A DNA stretch of 40,051 bases from an uncultured Methylococcaceae bacterium (GTDB lineage Bacteria; Pseudomonadota; Gammaproteobacteria; Methylococcales; Methylomonadaceae), in the NCBI GenBank assembly GCA_903908165.1, contig CAIVQX010000210.1, positions 1 to 40,051 of the forward strand, given 5' to 3'. Of the stretch, positions 1-8,524 are shown in pieces. Position numbers and translations under genes: made by a program. The notes below the pieces were generated by a model. It was not told where the DNA came from. It worked only from the letters and a program-made list of their open reading frames with translations, and ran no database searches. Positions within the stretch are counted from its first letter, which is position 1. The number at the start of each line of letters is the position of its first letter.

Positions 1-689
1 GTTCTATTAATCTCGGCGACTTTAACATCCAGCATCACCTGCTGGGCGCCGCCTACACTCATTAAATTTATAATTTGGGGTACACCACTGGCACTTGGGT
101 CGACTCTTGGTTGGGCGGTATTGGTAGCAACATTAATATTACCACTGCCACCAGAACCACCAGTATTACCGCCACCAAGCGTAGCTGTAGAACCTAAAAA
201 GCTGCCTGCCAATTGTATTGCATTTTGCATATTAGCCAAGGTAGTCACTTCACCACTGAGCACGATATTTTTTTGTGAGGACCTAACGCCAATACTTTCA
301 TTGGGTAATAACTCATGTAACTTGGTTTTTAAGGTAGCCAAATCATGGGTCACTTCTATATCCAAGACTTGAATAATTTTGCCTTTGGCGCCCCATAAAT
401 ACAAGTTGGTTGTACCTAAGGATTTACCTCTTATCATTACTTGGTTCGGAGGCATAAAGGTACTCTCTGCGGCCTCCATATCCATTGGAAAATCTGCAAT
501 AGCAGGGTTGCCTTGAGAAATTTCTTCTATATTGCTGTGCAAGGTAATTAACTTTGATTTGTTTAATGCAACCTGTATCTTGGTCGTTTTTATGTCTGCA
601 CTACTCAATGCAGCAAAAGCATGGTCTACCCCATAGAGTATGAATACTAGAAAAACACAGGCTATTTTTTTATTTATTCCTTCATTCAT
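1..689 (-). CDS. rcpA: Tad/Flp pilus outer-membrane secretin RcpA/CpaC (partial, C-terminus off the window)
   Basis: The frame opens at ATG 689 and runs out at position 1, giving the first 229 residues. It starts with a hydrophobic signal segment (about residues 8-27). A beta-rich stretch follows, with an RGKSLGTTNLYLWG motif (88-101) typical of the pilus-secretin N-terminal domain, then a BON-like segment (about 115-165). A glycine-rich linker (172-184) leads to the KVAEINR motif that opens the secretin core in CpaC/RcpA proteins. The family forms the outer-membrane channel for Flp pili. It is the last visible gene of the minus-strand Tad operon, 81 bases after rcpC. The missing part should hold the secretin beta-barrel. 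Identity is fairly secure from motifs plus context. Confidence 0.85.
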   Translation of the reverse strand, partial: MNEGINKKIACVFLVFILYGVDHAFAALSSADIKTTKIQVALNKSKLITLHSNIEEISQGNPAIADFPMDMEAAESTFMPPNQVMIRGKSLGTTNLYLWGAKGKIIQVLDIEVTHDLATLKTKLHELLPNESIGVRSSQKNIVLSGEVTTLANMQNAIQLAGSFLGSTATLGGGNTGGSGGSGNINVATNTAQPRVDPSASGVPQIINLMSVGGAQQVMLDVKVAEINR

Positions 690-728
690 GGTTAACTCAT
701 CCGGTGATAAAAAATGGTAATTGACGAT

Positions 729-750
729 TGCAGAATAATGATATTCTGCA
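729..750 (-). other. Perfect 9-bp inverted repeat (RNA hairpin) between rcpC and rcpA
   Basis: Arms TGCAGAATA and TATTCTGCA are separated by a 4-base loop (ATGA) in the 81-base gap between the rcpC stop and the rcpA start. No U-run follows on the minus strand, so it does not look like an intrinsic terminator. In the pilus transcript it could act as a processing or stabilising hairpin that sets secretin expression relative to upstream genes. That role is inference; the symmetry is directly visible. Confidence 0.5.
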
Positions 751-770
751 GATTATTCCGTTACAGCGCT

Positions 771-1505
771 TTACCAGGGGATTATTTTTAAAGTACGTTT
801 TTTAACTTGTCTTTTCTCAATGGGTAGCGGTTCTGCAACTTCAACCTGAGTGACTACAAACTCTGGATCATCAGGGTTTCTTAAGGTCAACTGTATGGTC
901 CCCTCTTGCATGGCTTGAACGATAATCTCAGCCTGCTCAGGCTTTAACTCCAAAGTGACTGCTCTAACAATGGCTGGCTTGTCTTTTTCTTGCGAGACTT
1001 CCTGATCGACTGCCAATACCTTAATATTTTGCAATAATGTTTTGGTTATGGCTTGATTGGTAGTGGGCTCTTTTTTGGTTGATAAAATATCAACCTTGTT
1101 ACCGGGCAAAATAAAACCCGCAACGCCCACTACATCATCTACACGGACTGAAATGGCTCGATAGTCTTTACTGATTAATCCGGAGAGCGTACTGCCGCCG
1201 ACATGTTCGGACATTCTTTTTTCAGTGATTGGTTCATCGGGGTAAAAGTTGTTTTTGGTTACTTTCCCGACTACTTGTTCTTTTGTAGAAAAAGATCCTT
1301 GCGGTACTAAATTGGTAGGCCAGGCAATTGCTTTAATTTGAGCCTCTTCAAGTTTTACACCATAAGGTATTTCAACTGCCGCAACCAGCACAGACGTAGT
1401 TTTATCAGGGACTGCTCTGCCCTTTATCCAAAAATTTGCAACCCATGCTGCTAGCACGGCCAATAACAAGGCAATACTGAACATGATAATAAAGCGTCTG
1501 TTCAT
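771..1505 (-). CDS. rcpC: Flp pilus assembly protein RcpC/CpaB
   Basis: This 244-residue protein has one N-terminal membrane helix (about 7-26). An SAF-type domain follows (about 38-105, with VAAVEIPYGVKLE and a DEPITEKR segment), then an RcpC/CpaB domain with YRAISVRVDDVVGVAGFILPG (about 116-136). CpaB/RcpC proteins sit in the periplasm and help the secretin assemble and function. The gene lies 16 bases after the AAA+ ATPase gene and precedes the secretin gene, the usual CpaB-CpaC order. ATG 1505 gives a sensible membrane anchor. Length is slightly below that of many CpaB proteins, but the domain order is intact. Confidence 0.9.
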   Translation of the reverse strand: MNRRFIIMFSIALLLAVLAAWVANFWIKGRAVPDKTTSVLVAAVEIPYGVKLEEAQIKAIAWPTNLVPQGSFSTKEQVVGKVTKNNFYPDEPITEKRMSEHVGGSTLSGLISKDYRAISVRVDDVVGVAGFILPGNKVDILSTKKEPTTNQAITKTLLQNIKVLAVDQEVSQEKDKPAIVRAVTLELKPEQAEIIVQAMQEGTIQLTLRNPDDPEFVVTQVEVAEPLPIEKRQVKKRTLKIIPW

Positions 1506-1521
1506 TTAGTTATCCTTAAAG

Positions 1522-2790
1522 CTATAAATTAATAAAGTAGGTATTCCAGGCAAGTACAATATTGTCTTTACTTAAATGCCCTTTATTATTATTGAATGCG
1601 GCCATATCCAAGCCGATGTCAATTAGATCACGTGGTTGACAGGGTAAAAAAGGTCGTTTTGTTTTTGTATAAGAATCAAAGACCCATTCCAGCACTCCTT
1701 CTTCAACAGTTATCTTGCGATCCGCGCAAATGTTTTTCCATATTTGCGCGAACTGCACTTTAAGAATAGTAGAAAATTGAATTTTGTAAGCCAAGCGTCT
1801 TAAAAAAGCTTCATCTGCCAATTCCAGTGGATGTAAATTGGTTGAAAAAACCAAGACAGTGTCAAACGGAACAGGAAAGTGTTGGCCGGTACCCAAGATA
1901 AGATAATCTAGGTGCGCCTCCATAGGGACAATCCATCGGTTTAACAATTCAATAGGTGGCATACGTTGGCGCCCCAAATCGTCAACAATATAAATGCCAT
2001 TGTTAGCTTTCAGCTGGATAGGCGCTTGATTTAAGCGGGTGACCGGATCATAACGTAGCTCTAACCGATCCATGGTTAACTCGCCACCACTGATGGCTAC
2101 CGGACGTTCACATAAAATTAAGCGTTGATCGGTACGTGCTTCAAATTGAAAACTAGTTTTTTCGCTGGCTTTATAAACAGGGGTATGAATTAACGGGTCA
2201 AAGAACTGAATAATCTCCCTACCGACTGCAATCGCATAAGGCAGATGAATAGGCTCACCTAGGCAATGCGCCAGCCGCTTACAAATAAAGGTTTTACCGC
2301 TACCTGCTGGACCGTATACCATAATAGCCCGACCAGAATGTAAGGCAGGGCCTAATTGATCATAAAAATGTTCTTCAAGAACAATATCAGCAAAAGCGGC
2401 TTTTAAATCAGCTTTGCTTATCGAGTTGTTAAACACTGACTGGGCTTCAACCAATTGCCGGTAATGCTCAATAGTAATCGGCGCGCGACCGATGTAGCCA
2501 CTGCGTAAATAAGCTTTTTGTGCCTCGGCACGACCACTGTCCGTTAACTGATAACGTACGCCGGTACTATTTTCTTTGGCCGCTAACACTTCAATACGCG
2601 AGTCATTTCGCAGAAGCTCCAAAATGCCCTGCATTAGATTACCTGTTAAAGCCATTCGATCAGTCAACTGGTGTAAATCTAGGGCACCGCTGTCATAAAA
2701 ATGTTTTAAGGTTAAGTCCAGTAATAATTCCAGATCAAGATTACTTTCTTCACGCGTACGAGGTTGTTTAATCAGTGTTAAAAGTGGCAT
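1522..2790 (-). CDS. AAA+ ATPase with winged-helix-like N-terminus, embedded in the Tad locus
   Basis: The 422-residue protein numbered from ATG 2790 carries Walker A GPAGSGKT (160-167), Walker B GIYIVDDLG (265-273), a sensor-1-like VLVFSTN (312-318) and an arginine-rich FLRRLAYK (329-336), i.e. a MoxR/RuvB-like AAA+ core. Residues 15-100 look like a small helical, winged-helix-type domain (LTDRMALTGN, then YQLTDSGRAEA). It is not the pilus motor TadA, which is encoded separately. It sits between tadV and rcpC, starting inside the last codons of tadV (13-base overlap), so it is probably co-translated. A longer frame from TTG 2817 is possible; neither start has a strong ribosome-binding site. 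Its role is unknown to me; remodelling or regulation of pilus assembly is inference from context. Confidence 0.8.
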   Translation of the reverse strand: MPLLTLIKQPRTREESNLDLELLLDLTLKHFYDSGALDLHQLTDRMALTGNLMQGILELLRNDSRIEVLAAKENSTGVRYQLTDSGRAEAQKAYLRSGYIGRAPITIEHYRQLVEAQSVFNNSISKADLKAAFADIVLEEHFYDQLGPALHSGRAIMVYGPAGSGKTFICKRLAHCLGEPIHLPYAIAVGREIIQFFDPLIHTPVYKASEKTSFQFEARTDQRLILCERPVAISGGELTMDRLELRYDPVTRLNQAPIQLKANNGIYIVDDLGRQRMPPIELLNRWIVPMEAHLDYLILGTGQHFPVPFDTVLVFSTNLHPLELADEAFLRRLAYKIQFSTILKVQFAQIWKNICADRKITVEEGVLEWVFDSYTKTKRPFLPCQPRDLIDIGLDMAAFNNNKGHLSKDNIVLAWNTYFINL

Positions 2791-3353
2791 AAATAATTTA
2801 TAAATTCTGATTTGCAAAGTGCTGGATAGATAACGTAACCGGTTGCCAACAAAATGGCAGGTGCCAAAGGTAATCGTTGTCCTGCAGCTTCTGAACTATG
2901 TGGCTTTTGATAAGATATAATTCCAGCAAATAATCCATAAAAAAATGCTTTATATCTGACTAACAGCTTAGTTAAATCGCCTTTTAGGATTATAAAAAGT
3001 AACGACATGACAAATATGATCAAATAGCTGTATAAAACTACGTTCAAGATTTTGTCAAAACCGACTACACTGCCTATAGCTGCCATCAATTTGACATCAC
3101 CAGCGCCCATGCCGGCAAAACTATAGCTGGGTAACATTATGATCAAGCCCACGCTAAATCCAATAATACTTCCCCATAACCCTATCCCTTCAAATGTTAA
3201 TGAATTGAAGCACAAGCCTATAATGATAATTGTCAGTACAATTGGATTGGGAATTTTTTTTGTTGACGTGTCAATAACGGCTGACATTAGTAATAGTAAT
3301 AGCAAAGAAAAAAAGGCTATAACTATAAAGCTAGATTGGGAAGCTTTGTCCAT
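2778..3353 (-). CDS. tadV: Prepilin peptidase TadV/CpaA (A24 family)
   Basis: This 191-residue polytopic membrane protein has the two aspartates of A24 prepilin peptidases: one in DTSTKKIPN (about residue 28) after the first helix, and one in GMGAGDVKL, the GxGD motif (about residue 96). Around six hydrophobic segments are visible. It lacks the N-methylase domain, as usual for TadV/CpaA. It should cleave the Flp prepilin encoded next door at the inner membrane. Its stop overlaps the start of the AAA+ ATPase gene, indicating an operon. ATG 3353 gives the expected short cytoplasmic N-terminus. Confidence 0.92.
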   Translation of the reverse strand: MDKASQSSFIVIAFFSLLLLLLMSAVIDTSTKKIPNPIVLTIIIIGLCFNSLTFEGIGLWGSIIGFSVGLIIMLPSYSFAGMGAGDVKLMAAIGSVVGFDKILNVVLYSYLIIFVMSLLFIILKGDLTKLLVRYKAFFYGLFAGIISYQKPHSSEAAGQRLPLAPAILLATGYVIYPALCKSEFINYLCHF

Positions 3354-3516
3354 TTAGACAGTTCAAGTAGGAGAATTACTGAGTTATAGAAGAACAGAAA
3401 AGTATTTTCATTGTGACTACCGTTTAAAACTGAACATCAATTATCCATTTGGGTATTAAATGCCGTCCTTGGCTAGATAATTAATACTGAATTTCTTCAA
3501 TCAACTTTCCATTTTA

Positions 3517-3702
3517 TTAACCTGATATTGCAGTTGTTATTTTGTTGCCAAGAGTATTTATCGCTGTAGCTATTGTTCCGGTAGGCGAATAAACAGCTGC
3601 ACCTATGATTACTAAAAGACCAACGATAACAGCCCATTCAGCGGTTTCAGCACCTTGTTCATTTGCTAAAAATACTTTTATTTTGTTTATACTATTTTTC
3701 AT
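3517..3702 (-). CDS. flp: Flp-type major pilin prepilin
   Basis: This 61-residue protein has a charged leader (MKNSINKIKVFLANEQG) followed by AETAEWAVIVG and a single hydrophobic helix, the layout of Flp pilins. Cleavage by TadV after Gly17 would give a mature pilin of about 44 residues with Glu at +5. Position +6 is Trp, where classical Flp pilins have Tyr. A strong ribosome-binding site (GAGGAAA, 3705-3711) lies two bases before the ATG. The gene stands alone between two longer gaps (155 and 311 bases), consistent with separate or stronger expression of the structural subunit. Only one pilin gene is visible. Confidence 0.92.
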   Translation of the reverse strand: MKNSINKIKVFLANEQGAETAEWAVIVGLLVIIGAAVYSPTGTIATAINTLGNKITTAISG

Positions 3703-4013
3703 AGTTTCCTCGAGTTTGATTTATATTAAAAAGTTAACACTTGAAGCAAACTGAATAAGATTGTTACCTGTGTCTAATAAAATATAGACGATTTGAGGAA
3801 TAAATATAGGTAGCGGTAAATGCATGTAAATATAATTAATCTCTTTTTTGCTTGCTATAGCGCATACAAATACTTGATATATAATATAAAAATTAAATTT
3901 TATGAGTCATTGGTAAAAGAATGCTTGAAAATATGATCTATTAAGAAGGGAACCAGTTACTAAAGGGTTGTGAGGCCATCAAGTAATTTTATTTCTATTA
4001 TGTAATATGTTAG
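3703..4013 (-). other. AT-rich leader region upstream of the Flp pilin gene
   Basis: These 311 bases between tadD and flp contain no convincing gene. On the minus strand a possible sigma-70-like pair lies close to flp: TTGCTT, then about 18 bases, then TATAAA (roughly 3721-3750); the match is weak. I looked for a sigma-54 type TGGCAC/TTGC element and found none. The length fits a separate flp promoter and 5' leader. Confidence 0.3.
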
Positions 4014-4952
4014 TTATAAAGATGACTTATCAAGGTTTTGATCTTCAAGTATTTCTAGGCGCATTAAATTATCATTAGCTTTTTTATAAAACGTAGGTGC
4101 TGTTTTTATCGCCTCTTGCAAATAATGATTCGCCTCTGGATAATCCCCATTCATCATGGCTATGTACCCAATATTATTATTGGCTTCTGCGACTGAAGAG
4201 ACACTGGTAAAGGCACTATAGGCCTGTTCATAATTGCTGGAGCGTGCCTCTAGCAAGGCGTAGTTATACAGTGCTTTTTTAAACCTCGGATTAATTTGCA
4301 GTGCCCTATCATAATAAGAGGCAGCCTCGGTGAGTTTGTTAGCTGAATACAAGGCAAAGCCAATATTATTTAGCAATTCAGGTGAATTAGGTAAAAGCTT
4401 GTCGGCTTGTCTGAAAAAACCTTCGGCCTTTTGAGGATTGCTTTGTAGATTGGCTAAAATTCCCAGGCCGTTATAGGCACGCCAGCCCGGTTGTTTAGCT
4501 ACGACTGACAGGAGTTTTTTTTCTGCTTCAGCATGCTTTCCCTGTTTGATCTGTAATAAACCATACTGCTCCATTATTTGTACATCATTGGGTTGTAGCT
4601 TTAGCATTAAATTTAAACTGACTTCTTGCAGTTCATATTTGTTAAGCTCACCGTATAAGTTAGCCATTTTTTGCAATACCTGGACATTAGATGGTTCTAA
4701 ATCATAGGCTTTTATATAGTAAAGTTGCGCCAAATCCGGCTTGCTCTCCTGTATCGCTTTTTCAGCTTTTATTACAGCATCTTCTATTGAACTCACCTTA
4801 AGTCCCGTGCTTTGTAAGAGCTCTTCAGTATTCTGTTGGGTGCTGTTAAGTTCGGCTTCTTTAAGGTTTGTCGGAGAACAAGCCATTAGTAAAAATTGGC
4901 TTAAAATAATTACTAACATGAAGTTTATTAGTTTTTTTGATTTCATATTCAT
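4014..4952 (-). CDS. tadD: TPR lipoprotein TadD
   Basis: This 312-residue protein has a signal peptide ending in a lipobox (LLMAC, Cys25). Tandem TPR repeats follow from about residue 65 to the end, for example LYYIKAYDLEPSNVQVLQKM, then LLNNIGFALYSANKLTEAAS, then NNIGYIAMMNGDYPEANHYL. TadD lipoproteins are pilotin-like factors needed for Flp pilus biogenesis. The gene lies 95 bases after tadC and upstream of flp, consistent with a Tad assignment. The start could be ATG 4952 or the in-frame ATG six bases later; both keep the lipobox. Confidence 0.85.
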   Translation of the reverse strand: MNMKSKKLINFMLVIILSQFLLMACSPTNLKEAELNSTQQNTEELLQSTGLKVSSIEDAVIKAEKAIQESKPDLAQLYYIKAYDLEPSNVQVLQKMANLYGELNKYELQEVSLNLMLKLQPNDVQIMEQYGLLQIKQGKHAEAEKKLLSVVAKQPGWRAYNGLGILANLQSNPQKAEGFFRQADKLLPNSPELLNNIGFALYSANKLTEAASYYDRALQINPRFKKALYNYALLEARSSNYEQAYSAFTSVSSVAEANNNIGYIAMMNGDYPEANHYLQEAIKTAPTFYKKANDNLMRLEILEDQNLDKSSL

Positions 4953-5047
4953 TCAGTTATGTGTCCAACAATGAAATATACGTTGTTTAGGTAAAAATGG
5001 TTAAGTAGATGTATTGATTAAGATGGAAATAAATTTAACCAATTTTT

Positions 5048-6013
5048 TTAGATACTTTTAAAAACAATAATCATAGGCGCTAATACGACAATTAAAAAGG
5101 CTGGTAATAAGCACATTGACAAAGGAAATATAAGCTTAAGACCAATCTTTGCCGCGGTTTCTTCTGCAGCTTGTGTTCTTTTATCCCTTAATTCTTCAGA
5201 AAAAATTCTTAATGTTTCTGCAACACTGGTTCCAAAACGCATGCTCTGTGATATTGTTGATACTAAACCTCTAATATCTTCAACACCGGTTCTCTCAACT
5301 AATCTTTGCAAAGCGTTATGGCGTTCAATACCCGCCCGAGTTTCGGCAATAACAATATTCAGTTCATCAGCCAATTGAGGATGACTTATCATTATTTCCA
5401 TCGTTACTTTTTGTATGGCTGCATCCAAACTTAAGCCAGCTTCAGAACAAATTACAATCATATCAAGGGCATCGGGAAATGATCTTTTAATTACCTTTTG
5501 TCGTTTAATTATCAACCTGTCCAATACAAAACTCGGCAATAAAAAACCTAAAATTAAGGTAATTAATATTCCATTAACAAAATCATGACCCTTTAGGCCT
5601 GGAATCAACCCAATGATTATTAGAGTTAAAAATGGCAATAAAATCATAAGTAGCATTCTTAATGCATAATAGTGCAATAAACTGTTTCTTCCATGAAATC
5701 CTGCGTAATGAAGACGTTTCGTCGTTCTTTGTAATAAAGCCTTACTGGCAGGTACAAAAATATTATTGTGTTTGCGTAGTTTTTCAGAAAAAGTATCTGA
5801 CTCAAATGAAGATAGTGCGTCAACACCTGTTTCACGTTTAAAACGTGAGCGTACCGGATCAAAAAATTTATCTAATAGTGACATAAATGCAAAAGCCAAC
5901 ATAAAAATTGCAGTAAACACTATTGCGATAAGCGCAAATTCTTTATCCTTTTGATCTTGCACTAGTCGAGTTAACAATTGCATCAAAAAATCCACTAGAT
6001 ATACCTCATGCAT
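5048..6013 (-). CDS. tadC: Inner-membrane pilus platform protein TadC
   Basis: This 321-residue membrane protein has a C-terminal type II secretion F domain. The core begins around SFPDALDMIVICSEAGLSLDAAI and includes ETRAGIERHNALQRLVERTG and SQSMRFGTSVAETLR, and the protein ends in a hydrophobic helix. Helices also occur near residues 28-48 and 120-165. TadC pairs with TadB to form the inner-membrane platform moved by TadA. The start was set at ATG 6013, which overlaps the tadB stop by 8 bases; a TTG one codon earlier is less likely. Gene order tadA-tadB-tadC is canonical. Confidence 0.93.
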   Translation of the reverse strand: MHEVYLVDFLMQLLTRLVQDQKDKEFALIAIVFTAIFMLAFAFMSLLDKFFDPVRSRFKRETGVDALSSFESDTFSEKLRKHNNIFVPASKALLQRTTKRLHYAGFHGRNSLLHYYALRMLLMILLPFLTLIIIGLIPGLKGHDFVNGILITLILGFLLPSFVLDRLIIKRQKVIKRSFPDALDMIVICSEAGLSLDAAIQKVTMEIMISHPQLADELNIVIAETRAGIERHNALQRLVERTGVEDIRGLVSTISQSMRFGTSVAETLRIFSEELRDKRTQAAEETAAKIGLKLIFPLSMCLLPAFLIVVLAPMIIVFKSI

Positions 6014-6980
6014 CAATATTAATAATAAGACGTATCCAGAAAGTAGCAGTTAATTCCAATCCCAAAAAAATATATAAAAATGTCATTCTGTCTGGAGACT
6101 TATAAATTGGATTGAAATATTCAGGATTTAAAAGATTAACGGCCAGAAATAAAACCAAGGGTAACAATAGCAAAACCCAAGCAGACATTACTCCTTCCGC
6201 TGATAATGTTTTGATACGTCGTTGAAGCTTAAAACGACTACTTAAAACCGCACTTATTTTTAATAGCACCTCTGAAAGATTACCACCCGTTTCTTTCTGA
6301 ATAATAATCGCAGTGCTCATGGCAATTAAACTGATACTGGGGACGCGTTCTATCATTAAGGCAAAGGCGACTTCGACATCACGGCCGTAATTAATTTCTT
6401 CATAGGTCATGGCAAACTCTTGACTGATGGGTGCACTCATTTCGGTAGATACGATTTTCATGCATTCAGAAAAAGAATATCCAGTTTTTAAAGCTCTGGA
6501 CATCATTTGCAAGGCTTCAGGTAATTGTTCTTCAAACTTATCTAGGCGCTTGGTTTTTTGCTTTCGTAACCATAGGATAGGCAAGGCCGCTGCCACAAAA
6601 AGAGTGCCTAAGACGATAAGCGTTTGATGAAAATATAACCATGCGACAAATCCCATGGCTATTGAAAAGAAAATGGACATTAAGGCAAAACGATAAGCCA
6701 TCTGTTGCTTACCTGCCTGCTCCAGCAACATTTTTAATTTCGCCATGCCTGGTAAATATTCAAGACTGCGTTCAACTGGTCCCAAGCGGTTTAGATATTT
6801 TTCTTTTACAATGGAGGTGTTGGCATCGCCATGCGCAAGAATAATACTTTCCAAGCGCTGTTGTAATTTACGGCCATCTGCCCGACTCGTACCAAAGCTT
6901 GGCAAGACAATTATTTGTGAGGCCACCAAAACGGTTAAAAAAACTAAACCAACAAATAATTCAGCCATATCAGTGGTCAT
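6006..6980 (-). CDS. tadB: Inner-membrane pilus platform protein TadB
   Basis: This 324-residue protein has an N-terminal membrane helix (5-27), a helix pair near 95-135, an F-type domain (LPEALQMMSRALKTGYSFSE through IIIQKETGGNLSEVL) and two C-terminal helices. TadB is the partner of TadC in the Flp pilus platform. A good ribosome-binding site (AAGGAG, seven bases before the ATG) supports the start at 6980. It begins 14 bases after the tadA stop and overlaps tadC, so the three genes form one translational unit. Confidence 0.94.
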   Translation of the reverse strand: MTTDMAELFVGLVFLTVLVASQIIVLPSFGTSRADGRKLQQRLESIILAHGDANTSIVKEKYLNRLGPVERSLEYLPGMAKLKMLLEQAGKQQMAYRFALMSIFFSIAMGFVAWLYFHQTLIVLGTLFVAAALPILWLRKQKTKRLDKFEEQLPEALQMMSRALKTGYSFSECMKIVSTEMSAPISQEFAMTYEEINYGRDVEVAFALMIERVPSISLIAMSTAIIIQKETGGNLSEVLLKISAVLSSRFKLQRRIKTLSAEGVMSAWVLLLLPLVLFLAVNLLNPEYFNPIYKSPDRMTFLYIFLGLELTATFWIRLIINIDA

Positions 6981-6994
6981 CTTTTTCTCCTTTT

Positions 6995-8398
6995 TTAATC
7001 AATATTATGGCTAAAAATAGCCAAATCTGTTTTAAGCCCTCGTTGTTTCATATTAGAAACACATTTGGGGATAATGCCTGTTGAACAATATTGACCCAGC
7101 ACAACGCCTTTTTCATCCAGTCCGCGTCTTGCGAATTTAAAGATTTCAGATAAGGTAATGACTTCACCTTCCATTCCATCCACTTCCTGAATACTGATAA
7201 CCCGTCGACTACCATCTTCCAAGCGACTTAACTGAATAATGATATGGATGGCAGAGGCAATTTGCGTTCTAATGGCCTTAGCAGGCATATCGAGTCCGGC
7301 CATAGACACCATATTTTCCAATCGTGATAAAGCATCTCTGGCATTATTAGCATGAACGGTTGTGAGTGAGCCTTCATGGCCAGTATTCATCGCTTGCAGC
7401 ATGTCAAAAGCTTCACCGCTTCTGACTTCGCCAATGACTATACGATCCGGCCGCATTCTAAGGCTGTTGCGAACCAAATCACGGAGGGTAATTTCGCCTT
7501 TTCCTTCAATATTGGCAGGCCGAGTTTCTAAGCGTAATACATGGGGTAACTGTAACTGTAATTCTGCAGAATCTTCAAGGGTAATGACTCTTTCATTATT
7601 GGGAATAAAGTTAGAAATGGCATTTAACATGGTTGTTTTACCAGAGCCCGTTCCTCCTGAAATCAGTATGTTTAATTTGGTTTTCGTTGCTAGCTTAAGA
7701 AACTCGGCCATATAGTTAGTTAATGCGCCGCGGGTGACCAAATCATCAAGCGCCATTTTATCAACAGCAAAACGTCTGATGGATAAAGAAGGGCCATCTA
7801 TTGCCAAAGGTGGGATAATGGCATTTACGCGAGAGCCATCCAAAAGTCTAGCGTCTACCATGGGCGATGACTCATCAATCCGTCGACCAATTCTGGAGAC
7901 GATCCGATCGATGATTTTCATCAGATGATTGTTATCGTTAAATTTGACGGGTGTTAATTCCAGCTTGCCAAATCTTTCAACATATACTTTTCGGTAACCA
8001 TTAACCAAAATGTCGCTGATTGTTGGGTCATAAAGGAGGGCTTCTAAAGGTCCTAGACCCAGGACATCATCTTCAATTTCTTTGATTATTTGATGACGAA
8101 TCAGAGTATTTAAGGGTATGGATTCTTCATCAATTAATTTTTGAGCAACTACTCTAATTTGTTTTCTTGCTTCTTTTTCTTCAATGCCACTAATGAGTGA
8201 TAAATCAAGAATATCAAGCAATTTGGAATGTATGCTTTCTTTGAAGGCCAATTCCAAAGAAGACAATACTTTTAAAGAGAGTGGGGCAAAATCTGGTTTC
8301 GATTTTTCAACATTATTATCCTGTTTTACTACATTTTCATCTTCGGCAATAACAGTTGAAGACAGTCCAAAACCTTGTATTCTTGTTTTTAATCCCAT
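6995..8398 (-). CDS. tadA: Pilus assembly motor ATPase TadA/CpaF
   Basis: This 467-residue secretion ATPase of the CpaF/TadA branch has Walker A GGTGSGKT (248-255), an Asp box VITLEDSAEL (271-280), Walker B-type RIVIGEVRSGEA (319-330) and a His box GHEGSLTTVHANNA (340-353). The N-terminal domain (about 85-210) holds DVLGLGPLEALL and DPTISDILVNG, both typical of CpaF. It is the cytoplasmic ATPase for Flp pilus assembly and heads the visible Tad operon. The ribosome-binding site before ATG 8398 is weak. Length and motifs match the family. Confidence 0.96.
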   Translation of the reverse strand: MGLKTRIQGFGLSSTVIAEDENVVKQDNNVEKSKPDFAPLSLKVLSSLELAFKESIHSKLLDILDLSLISGIEEKEARKQIRVVAQKLIDEESIPLNTLIRHQIIKEIEDDVLGLGPLEALLYDPTISDILVNGYRKVYVERFGKLELTPVKFNDNNHLMKIIDRIVSRIGRRIDESSPMVDARLLDGSRVNAIIPPLAIDGPSLSIRRFAVDKMALDDLVTRGALTNYMAEFLKLATKTKLNILISGGTGSGKTTMLNAISNFIPNNERVITLEDSAELQLQLPHVLRLETRPANIEGKGEITLRDLVRNSLRMRPDRIVIGEVRSGEAFDMLQAMNTGHEGSLTTVHANNARDALSRLENMVSMAGLDMPAKAIRTQIASAIHIIIQLSRLEDGSRRVISIQEVDGMEGEVITLSEIFKFARRGLDEKGVVLGQYCSTGIIPKCVSNMKQRGLKTDLAIFSHNID

Positions 8399-8524
8399 GA
8401 GAAATCTCGGTCAGTGTATCGCATTAACTTATGGCATTTTGTATTCATCAAGGTATAAATAATTAAGCGAAAATAAAGTGCTTTAGAGTAAAAATAGGGT
8501 TAATTGCCTGGGTGAGCTAGTTGA

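Noticed and set aside
3703-4013. Possible sigma-54 promoter for flp
   Set aside because: No TGGCAC-N5-TTGC type element was found on the minus strand.
7362-7715. Open frame of 117 codons on the plus strand inside tadA
   Set aside because: It is antisense to the highly conserved TadA Walker and His-box region, with no ribosome-binding site or recognisable protein pattern. Judged a shadow frame.
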